This document shows positions 1 to 4,815 of a stretch of 7,119 nt of DNA, in pieces. Origin of the DNA: Methanoregula sp. (GTDB lineage: Archaea > Halobacteriota > Methanomicrobia > Methanomicrobiales > Methanospirillaceae); contig PMKW01000117.1 of NCBI GenBank assembly GCA_003157895.1, positions 18,762 to 25,880 on the forward strand. The letters run 5' to 3'. Made by a program: the position numbers and the translations under genes. Numbering within the stretch: the first letter of the stretch is position 1; each line of letters begins with the position of its first letter. Below the pieces are notes generated by a model. That model was not told the origin of the DNA. It searched no databases and worked only from the letters and a program-made list of their open reading frames with translations.

Positions 1-464
1 GACGCATCGTCATACAGGCTCTTTAAGAATTCCGGCTCGAAGAATTCATCGATAACCGCATAAAAGAAGTCTGCGGAAAGGGGCTGTCTGCTGTCGGGAT
101 CGAGCACAATCCGGAAGCTCCGGTAACCTGCCGGGTCCCCGGTATCGTAAATCATCTGCCAGAGGGAGGGCAGTTTCGCAAACTTTTCGGGCCTGTTCTC
201 CTTAAGCCAGTTAATGAAGCCGGGAAACTTTGCCCGGTCTCCTTTCTTTTCCTCGTCAACACGCCAGCGCAGGTATTCGGCGCCCATGATATTCTTGGGC
301 GACTCGTAATTGTAGGTATAGAGGCTGGCAGTATAATCGATATGGGCGAGCGAGTCGATGAAGTAGAAATAGAGCACCTTGTGAAAACTCCCGGTATCCT
401 GGAGCATCAGCGATTTTTCATACAGGTGCTGGAGAACCGGAATGAACTCGTTATCATCCTGCAT
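1..464 (-). CDS. Unrecognised protein, N-terminal 154 residues (runs off left edge)
   Basis: An open frame on the minus strand runs uninterrupted from an ATG (462-464) to the window edge; the C-terminus is missing. The protein begins MQDDNEFIPVLQHLYEKSLM and reads as a soluble, mixed-charge, aromatic-rich and largely helical protein: an HKVLYFYFIDSLAHID segment near residues 28-43, a charged stretch around WRVDEEKKGDRAKFPGF, then FINWLKENRPEKFAKLPSLW. No signal peptide, membrane helix, nucleotide-binding loop or metal-binding Cys cluster is visible. Codon use matches the neighbouring genes, and the antisense frame is not protein-like, so I take it as a real gene. I do not recognise the family and assign no function. 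It lies 91 nt downstream of moaA on the same strand, but a TATA-like element at 490-500 suggests independent transcription. A weak AAGGGAT purine stretch (465-471) precedes the ATG. Confidence 0.75.
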   Translation of the reverse strand, partial: MQDDNEFIPVLQHLYEKSLMLQDTGSFHKVLYFYFIDSLAHIDYTASLYTYNYESPKNIMGAEYLRWRVDEEKKGDRAKFPGFINWLKENRPEKFAKLPSLWQMIYDTGDPAGYRSFRIVLDPDSRQPLSADFFYAVIDEFFEPEFLKSLYDDA

Positions 465-488
465 ATCCCTTTAGTTCGCGACGGCATC

Positions 489-501
489 GTAAATATATTA
501 C
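489..501 (-). promoter_or_regulatory. TATA-like box for the leftmost gene
   Basis: The minus strand reads TAATATATTTACG here, a good archaeal TATA-like sequence in an otherwise GC-rich gap. Its centre is about 31 bp before the ATG at 464. With the usual archaeal spacing of about 25 bp from TATA to transcript start, the leader would be only a few nucleotides, so the mRNA is short-leadered or nearly leaderless. This is inferred from spacing alone. Confidence 0.5.
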
Positions 502-555
502 CGTAGCCCGGGCGGGTTTTGGCCGGATACGTTCCCGATCAGGAATACGGGGGTC

Positions 556-1434
556 TCACGTGTAAAACGGCTCTCGCCGGCGGACCGCCTCGATAAAAAG
601 ATCTTCGAGTTCTTTTCCGGATTTTCCGCGGATATCGACATGGTTATCCGTCCGGAGCAGGCAGGGCTTGAGTTTGCCATCCGAAGTGAGCCGGAGACGG
701 TTGCAGAACGCACAGAACTCGGTGTTGTGGAGAGGCCGGACCACTTCCACTTCAGCCCCGTCAAGACAATACTTTTTCCGGTGGTGCATACGGCGGGTGA
801 TGATCTGTTTTGACCGGGATGCAAGGGAAGTCTCAAGACCGTTCAGATCCCCGTGGTGATCGCAGTCATTGAAATTCATCAGCTCGATAAGCTGGAGCAC
901 AAGGTCACGGTTGCCGCGGACATACTTCAGAAAATCATCGACTTCATGGTCGTTGATCCCCTTGAGCACCACCATGTTCAGCTTGACCGGCGTCAGACCG
1001 GTAGCAAGGGCCGCATCAATCCCTTCCAGCACATCGGAAAGCCGGTCCGTGCCGGCGATCTTCCTGTATGTTGCAGGATCAAGGCTGTCAATACTCACAT
1101 TCACCCTCCGGAGGCCGGCCTGTTTGAGATCTGCAGCAAGCCCGGCAAGGAGCGTCCCGTTGGTGGTGAGGGACGATTCCATGCCGGCAGGGACCGATTT
1201 CACAATCTCGATGAGATCCGGCCGGAGCAATGGTTCGCCGCCGGTAAATTTTACGCTCCGTATTCCAAAGCCGGCAGCAACGCGGAGAACCTCGGCAATC
1301 TCCGCAGCCGAAAGAGGTCCTTCCGATGCATTTTCCCCTTCCCGGTGGCAGTAGATACAGGAAAGGTTACATTTCGGGGTGAGGCTGAGCCGCAGGTTAC
1401 TGATGGGCCGGCTGAAGGAGTCCCTGAGCGTCAT
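556..1434 (-). CDS. moaA: GTP 3',8-cyclase MoaA (radical SAM, molybdopterin/tungstopterin synthesis)
   Basis: A 292-residue radical SAM enzyme. MoaA converts GTP to 3',8-cyclo-7,8-dihydro-GTP, the first step of pyranopterin cofactor synthesis, in the cytoplasm. The N-terminal 4Fe-4S site is CNLSCIYC (C22, C26, C29; CX3CX2C), followed by the SAM-binding FTGGEPLLRPDL (G65-G66-E67-P68) and VNVSIDSLDP. The second, GTP-binding cluster is C241-X2-C244-X13-C258, which separates MoaA from most other radical SAM families. Length is slightly short compared with bacterial MoaA (about 330) but normal for archaeal versions as I recall them. The protein ends in EPFYT and lacks the C-terminal Gly-Gly of bacterial and human MoaA. 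The start is an ATG 2 nt after the rlmE stop, so the pair is probably co-transcribed and translationally coupled; no strong Shine-Dalgarno sequence is visible. In a methanogen the product would serve formylmethanofuran and formate dehydrogenases. Confidence 0.93.
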   Translation of the reverse strand: MTLRDSFSRPISNLRLSLTPKCNLSCIYCHREGENASEGPLSAAEIAEVLRVAAGFGIRSVKFTGGEPLLRPDLIEIVKSVPAGMESSLTTNGTLLAGLAADLKQAGLRRVNVSIDSLDPATYRKIAGTDRLSDVLEGIDAALATGLTPVKLNMVVLKGINDHEVDDFLKYVRGNRDLVLQLIELMNFNDCDHHGDLNGLETSLASRSKQIITRRMHHRKKYCLDGAEVEVVRPLHNTEFCAFCNRLRLTSDGKLKPCLLRTDNHVDIRGKSGKELEDLFIEAVRRREPFYT

Positions 1435-1436
1435 GC

Positions 1437-2027
1437 TTATTCTGGTGTGCCGATAAAGTTCTTCGCAACGATATACAGTTCCGTGCTGCCCTTACGGGTG
1501 GACTTGGTGTTGCATGTCCTGACAGAATAAAAAAACTTCCTGCAATCAGCATAGAGCTCGGGAAAATCAGTTCCCTGGAATGATTTGATCGCAAAATTCC
1601 CGCCCTGTTTCAGGACTTTACAGGCAAAAGCAAGGGCCTGTTCGTTCAGCTCGATGATCCGGGCCTGGTCATAACTTTTATGACCGGAGAGTTTTGGGGC
1701 GGCATCGCACAGGACAATGTTCACGAGAGGAAGCTTTTCCTTTACGAGCGCAATCACTGCCGGATCGCTGATGTCCCCCTCGATGGTCTCGACACCGGCG
1801 AGCTCGGCGATGGGGTTGAGATCGATTCCCAGCACGCGGGCAGTGGTGAGGTTCCGCTCCACCTGGAGCCAGCTCCCCGGGGCTGCCCCGAGGTCGACAA
1901 TATTGTCCGTGGGCCGGATGATGGAAAATTTTTTCTGGATCTCCATGAGTTTGTATGCAGCACGCGAACGGTATCCCTCGTGCTTTGCCCGCAGGTACGC
2001 TTTGTCATATCCCCATTGTGACCCCAT
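1437..2027 (-). CDS. rlmE: 23S rRNA 2'-O-methyltransferase RlmE (FtsJ/RrmJ)
   Basis: A 196-residue Rossmann-fold SAM methyltransferase of the FtsJ/RrmJ family, which 2'-O-methylates the uridine of the 23S rRNA A-loop (U2552 in E. coli numbering) during large-subunit assembly. The SAM-binding motif I is VDLGAAPGSW (44-53). The catalytic K-D-K-E tetrad is complete: K26 (AAYKL), D108 (LCDAAPKLSG), K148 (AIKSFQG) and E183 (STELYIV). The last three are spaced exactly as in E. coli RlmE (40 and 35 residues). There is no N-terminal or C-terminal extension; in particular the TRAM domain found on some archaeal homologues is absent. The ATG (2025-2027) gives MGSQWGYDKAY, the expected family N-terminus; a GGAG lies about 13 nt upstream, rather far for a ribosome binding site. 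It is first in a unit with moaA and divergent from pcn. Confidence 0.94.
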   Translation of the reverse strand: MGSQWGYDKAYLRAKHEGYRSRAAYKLMEIQKKFSIIRPTDNIVDLGAAPGSWLQVERNLTTARVLGIDLNPIAELAGVETIEGDISDPAVIALVKEKLPLVNIVLCDAAPKLSGHKSYDQARIIELNEQALAFACKVLKQGGNFAIKSFQGTDFPELYADCRKFFYSVRTCNTKSTRKGSTELYIVAKNFIGTPE

Positions 2028-2129
2028 TTTTCTTTTCGTTCTCCGGAAATGTCCTTTGAGTTAAACCCAAAACACTATAATTAAAGTATGACGATATACT
2101 GTATAAGACAGTTTGTTAAGGGGTAAGCG
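2028..2129. promoter_or_regulatory. Divergent rlmE / pcn promoter region
   Basis: This 102-bp gap separates two divergent start codons. The most AT-rich core is CTATAATTAAAG (2075-2086). Read on the other strand it is CTTTAATTATAG, so one element could serve as TATA box in both directions. It would place transcript starts near 2105 for pcn and near 2055 for rlmE, leaving leaders of roughly 25 nt each. Two overlapping dyads sit between this core and pcn: TATAC-T-GTATA (2095-2105, a perfect 11-bp palindrome) and ACTGT-N5-ACAGT (2098-2112). A third, AGTAT-N6-ATACT (2085-2100), overlaps both. Their position over the presumed pcn start is where a repressor would act. The assignment is from spacing and symmetry only. 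Confidence 0.55.
2118..2124 (+). promoter_or_regulatory. Ribosome binding site of pcn
   Basis: AAGGGGT lies 5 nt before the pcn ATG. It is a one-mismatch version of the archaeal Shine-Dalgarno GGAGGT and supports the start at 2130. Confidence 0.55.
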
Positions 2130-2873
2130 ATGTTAAAGGCAACTATAGACGCAGACATATTCAGGGAAACAATCGATGCGATCTCGGCTCTCATCCCTGA
2201 GTGCCGGCTTCATACGGACGAGACGGGCATTTCCACGCGTGCAGTTGACACGGCAAACGTCGCAATGGTCGCACTCACCCTCAAAAAGGAAGCCTTCGAC
2301 ACATTCAAGGCAACCACGAGCCAGCTCGGCATTGACTTAATGAAGATGAAGAATATCTTCGGCATGGCCGGAAAGGGCGACCTTATCTGCATCGAGATGG
2401 CCGACAATGCCCAGAAGATGTCGGTTTCTGTACACGGGTACCACTATTCCATCACGCTCCTTGACACGAATACTATCAGGAAAGATCCCAACCCGCCCAC
2501 CATCAACCTCCCGGGCAAGATCGTGATCAAGGGCGACGACCTGAACAATGCGATGAAAGCAGCTGCGGTGATCTCGGATAAGATCGCGCTTGGGATCAAC
2601 CCGAAGGACCAGACATTCTATCTCGTTGCGGAAGGAGATACGGATCATATCCGGCGGGAATTTTCCAAGGACGAGCTGGTATCACTTACGCCGGTGGAAG
2701 CGCGCTCGCTCTTCTCTCTCGATTACCTAAAGGACATGGGCAGGGTCATGAGCAAGGCGGCCGAAGTCGAGATCTTCCTTGGGATCGATCACCCGGTACG
2801 GTTCTCGTTTGATATTGCCGGAGGGAACGGGCATGTCGAGTACCTCCTTGCACCGCGGATTGAGGCCGACTGA
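2130..2873 (+). CDS. pcn: DNA polymerase sliding clamp (PCNA)
   Basis: A 247-residue PCNA, the usual archaeal size. Three copies form a ring around DNA and tether polymerase, ligase, FEN1 and other PIP-box proteins. Domain 1 begins MLKATIDADIFRETIDAIS and contains the typical GISTRAVDTANVAMV (33-47). The interdomain connecting loop, which receives PIP-box peptides, lies at about 112-128 (DTNTIRKDPNPPTINLP). Domain 2 ends with the characteristic HPVRFSFDIAGGNGHVEYLL followed by APRIEAD, the conserved C-terminal tail beside the PIP pocket. The start is well supported: an AAGGGGT purine stretch 5 nt upstream and no in-frame alternative upstream. The TGA overlaps the priL ATG by one base (TGATG, 2871-2875), which implies translational coupling. 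It is divergent from rlmE, sharing a 102-bp control region. Confidence 0.97.
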   Translation: MLKATIDADIFRETIDAISALIPECRLHTDETGISTRAVDTANVAMVALTLKKEAFDTFKATTSQLGIDLMKMKNIFGMAGKGDLICIEMADNAQKMSVSVHGYHYSITLLDTNTIRKDPNPPTINLPGKIVIKGDDLNNAMKAAAVISDKIALGINPKDQTFYLVAEGDTDHIRREFSKDELVSLTPVEARSLFSLDYLKDMGRVMSKAAEVEIFLGIDHPVRFSFDIAGGNGHVEYLLAPRIEAD

Positions 2874-3970
2874 TGGACTATTCTCCATCAGCAAAGGAAC
2901 TTTCCCATTTTCCCTTTTTAAAAAAAGCACAGGACCATATCAAAAAATCGTTTCCTCCCGTTGACCAGTTATTGAAAGAGGAGAAGGGGACCTTTTTAAC
3001 CGGCCTGGCGGTAAGAAGGATCAACCAGGCACTGGCGTCAAAAAAAAACATTTCAGCCTGTTTTCAGCACCGTGACGATGAAGAGATCGCAAGTTACGTT
3101 CTGGCAAGAATAATAGTATCCTGCGTGCAGGACAAGCAGCTCTATGACCGTCTCACCCGGTATGAGGCCGAGCGCGCTTATTATTTCCTCAACTCGGAAA
3201 CCGGCTCGGAATCGGAAAAAGGCTGGAACGAGAATGCAGTTCTTGATGACGAACAGAACAGCCGGATTGCCACGTACATTGCAGCAGAATTCGCAATCGA
3301 TCTCTCCAGGGACCGGATGCCGCTTGCCGATTATATCGAGATCGTGTCCGTACTGCACGAGGAACGGTTCAAGCTCGTAAACCGTCGTGTCCGTAAAGGG
3401 TATGTCGAGATAAAAAAAGAAGAACTGCTCGAACTGCTCCGCGAACGGATCCGTGTCATTCTCCGCCGGGACCTCCCCTACCATGTCCCAAAAGCAATCT
3501 GCGAGCAACTGGCACCCGTTGCCGAATCAATAAAAAAGGAATACCAGGAGAAGATGCTCCAGCAGTTCGGCTCTCTCGAGGAAAGTGCATTCCCGCCCTG
3601 TATGCAGGCCCTGATTACCGCCCTGACTTCCGGTGCCAACCTCACTCATGCCGGGCGGTTTGCCCTGACCACGTTTGTCCACACGGTCGGGATGGACGTT
3701 CCTGCTATCGCCCGGCTCTATGCCCGCTCCCCGGATTTCGACCCGGAAAAGACCATGTACCAGGTCGAGCATATCACCGGCCGCGGGGGGTCGGGGACTG
3801 AATATACAGCACCTGCCTGCGCTGCGATGCGCACGACCGGCCTCTGCGTCAACCCTGCCCCTCTCTGCGAGCGGGTGAGTCACCCGCTCAGTTACTATAA
3901 GGTCAAAAAAAGGGAAAATGCAGGAAAGGTCATAAAAAAAGCCAATACCCAAAAAATCCCGCCTACGTGA
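2873..3970 (+). CDS. priL: DNA primase large subunit PriL (Fe-S)
   Basis: A 365-residue archaeo-eukaryotic primase large subunit. PriL binds the catalytic PriS and helps initiate and hand off the RNA/DNA primer. The N-terminal half (about 1-210) is the helical domain that docks on PriS. The C-terminal 4Fe-4S domain shows all four expected cysteines: C243 (FPPCMQAL), C316 (APACAAMR), C325 (GLCVNP) and C332 (PLCERV). The diagnostic LTHAGRFALTTF (257-268) and MYQVEHITG (295-303) are also present. After the last cysteine comes SHPLSYY and a basic, probably disordered tail of about 25 residues with AAA-rich codons. The ATG overlaps the pcn stop, so translation is probably coupled. An A9 run (3040-3048) encodes K57-K58-N59 in frame. 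priS is not in the window. The last 8 bases overlap the convergent membrane miniprotein gene. Confidence 0.95.
   Translation: MDYSPSAKELSHFPFLKKAQDHIKKSFPPVDQLLKEEKGTFLTGLAVRRINQALASKKNISACFQHRDDEEIASYVLARIIVSCVQDKQLYDRLTRYEAERAYYFLNSETGSESEKGWNENAVLDDEQNSRIATYIAAEFAIDLSRDRMPLADYIEIVSVLHEERFKLVNRRVRKGYVEIKKEELLELLRERIRVILRRDLPYHVPKAICEQLAPVAESIKKEYQEKMLQQFGSLEESAFPPCMQALITALTSGANLTHAGRFALTTFVHTVGMDVPAIARLYARSPDFDPEKTMYQVEHITGRGGSGTEYTAPACAAMRTTGLCVNPAPLCERVSHPLSYYKVKKRENAGKVIKKANTQKIPPT
3869..3889. repeat. 21-bp near-perfect palindrome inside priL
   Basis: Arms GAGCGGGTGA (3869-3878) and TCACCCGCTC (3880-3889) are exact reverse complements around a single central G. The sequence encodes ERVSHPL, right after the fourth Fe-S cysteine of PriL. 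In RNA it would form a stem of about 8-9 bp with a tight loop. It is not followed by a T-run, so it is not a usual terminator. Confidence 0.85.
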
Positions 3971-4139
3971 TCTTCTCGTTCACGAGGTACCCGGCACCGG
4001 AAAGGAAGAGGATGAATACAATAATTGCGACAAGGTAGCCGGTTCCCGCAGTCATGACCAGGGGAAGCACCGCGAGGAGCGCAACCAGGATCAGGAAGGC
4101 TGTAAGACCGATGATCACATCAAGAAGTCGTTCGTCCAT
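3963..4139 (-). CDS. Two-helix membrane miniprotein, unrecognised
   Basis: A 58-residue protein from the ATG at 4137-4139 (MDERLLDVIIGL...), or 60 residues from the GTG at 4143-4145. After a short acidic N-terminus come two strongly hydrophobic segments, about residues 5-29 (VIIGLTAFLILVALLAVLPL) and 33-53 (GTGYLVAIIVFILFLSGAGY), joined by a short turn; the tail NEKIT is polar. It is therefore probably a hairpin inner-membrane protein. I do not recognise a family. A minus-strand CTATATC (4164-4170) lies about 28 bp before the ATG, which fits a leaderless transcript starting at the ATG and favours it over the GTG; no Shine-Dalgarno sequence is visible. The TAG overlaps the end of priL by 8 nt, tail to tail. 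It lies 58 nt downstream of tbp, with a T-run between them. Confidence 0.72.
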   Translation of the reverse strand: MDERLLDVIIGLTAFLILVALLAVLPLVMTAGTGYLVAIIVFILFLSGAGYLVNEKIT

Positions 4140-4163
4140 TGCCACAAATTTTCGCTTTCGGAA

Positions 4164-4170
4164 GATATAG
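4164..4170 (-). promoter_or_regulatory. TATA-like box of the membrane miniprotein
   Basis: The minus strand reads CTATATC, centred 28 bp before the ATG at 4139. This spacing predicts transcription starting at or within a few bases of the start codon. It is inferred from sequence and distance. Confidence 0.42.
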
Positions 4171-4180
4171 GCTTATCCGA

Positions 4181-4196
4181 TTTTTTTAAAAAAAAA
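4181..4196. terminator. Bidirectional oligo-T terminator (T7/A9)
   Basis: The plus strand has T7 (4181-4187) directly followed by A9 (4188-4196). On the minus strand this gives T9 one base after the tbp TAA, ideal for archaeal U-run termination of tbp. On the plus strand the T7 is the first long T-run after priL and could end pcn-priL transcripts, about 215 nt past the priL stop and antisense to the membrane miniprotein. No strong hairpin precedes it, as expected for archaeal intrinsic termination. Confidence 0.6.
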
Positions 4197-4197
4197 G

Positions 4198-4758
4198 TTA
4201 CATTAAACCCAGACTGCGAAGATCTGAAAGGATCTTGATAACCGCTTTCTTGGCATCTTCCGGTACTTTCCCTCCGGTGATAATGAGTTTGCCGGAGCCG
4301 AAGAGAAGCACCACAACTTTGGGATTGTCAAGGCGATAGACAAGACCGGGGAACTGCTCCGGTTCATACTCGATCTTATCGAGATTGAATCCCACCGCAA
4401 TCTTGTTGAGGTTTATTGCTGTTCCAAGGTCTGCGGACGTAACGATATTCTGGATCTTAAAATCCAGTTTTTTCGGGATATCGATGCCCTGTTTACGCAG
4501 CAGTCCGCCCAGGATATTCAGTCCCTTGCCCACATTGTCAATGCTTTTGGCACCGGTTAATACCACCTTGCCGGACCCGAACACAAGAGCAGCAATCTTG
4601 GGGTCCTGCATGCGGAGCACAACACCGGGAAACCGTTTCTTGTTATATTCGGCATCCTTGATGTTTGACGCAAGGACCGGGAGATCCAGGTAATCGGTCA
4701 CCTTTGCGGAGGCAACGATGTTTTCGATCTTGAGGGAGTCCTCTGGCCTGACCTTCAT
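4198..4758 (-). CDS. tbp: TATA-binding protein (archaeal TBP)
   Basis: A 186-residue general transcription factor that binds and bends the TATA box and recruits TFB and RNA polymerase. The fold is an internal duplication: repeat 1 at about 8-92 (SLKIENIVASAKV) and repeat 2 at about 98-182 (LDFKIQNIVTSADL). Four DNA-intercalating phenylalanines are in place: F43 (KRFPGVVLR), F60 (VFGSGKVVLTG), F136 (EQFPGLVYR) and F153 (LFGSGKLIITG). The protein ends in RSLGLM without the acidic tail of some archaeal TBPs. I chose the ATG at 4756-4758 (MKVRPEDSLKIENIV). The frame stays open upstream to a TTG at 4812, but those extra residues overlap the promoter and do not resemble TBP. A TATA box 28 bp before the ATG implies a leaderless mRNA. 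It lies 57 nt downstream of acs on the same strand but with its own promoter. Confidence 0.96.
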   Translation of the reverse strand: MKVRPEDSLKIENIVASAKVTDYLDLPVLASNIKDAEYNKKRFPGVVLRMQDPKIAALVFGSGKVVLTGAKSIDNVGKGLNILGGLLRKQGIDIPKKLDFKIQNIVTSADLGTAINLNKIAVGFNLDKIEYEPEQFPGLVYRLDNPKVVVLLFGSGKLIITGGKVPEDAKKAVIKILSDLRSLGLM

Positions 4759-4768
4759 ATTTATAAAT
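4759..4768. promoter_or_regulatory. Second TATA-like palindrome abutting the tbp start codon
   Basis: ATTTATAAAT is a perfect 10-bp palindrome directly against the tbp ATG. It resembles a consensus TATA box but is too close to the gene to drive it. It overlaps the predicted transcript start. It could be a site where TBP itself binds and blocks initiation; that is speculation from position. Confidence 0.4.
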
Positions 4769-4780
4769 GCCACAAAACAG

Positions 4781-4791
4781 TATTTAAAAAG
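4781..4791 (-). promoter_or_regulatory. TATA box of tbp
   Basis: The minus strand reads CTTTTTAAATA, centred about 28 bp before the tbp ATG, so transcription would begin at about the start codon. The T5 within it may also help end acs transcripts. Confidence 0.6.
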
Positions 4792-4815
4792 TTGGGTTGG
4801 GTCTCTTGGCAACGG

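Noticed and set aside
506..513. GCCCGGGC palindrome between moaA and the left gene
   Set aside because: Eight bases of pure GC are expected by chance in this composition, and it lies upstream of the TATA box without other support.
853..1530. A 225-codon plus-strand frame antisense to moaA and the end of rlmE
   Set aside because: It has no recognisable domain and is fully explained as a shadow of the two real genes.
4759..4812. An 18-residue N-terminal extension of TBP from a TTG
   Set aside because: The extension overlaps the TATA box, does not resemble TBP, and the internal ATG gives the normal family length and N-terminus.
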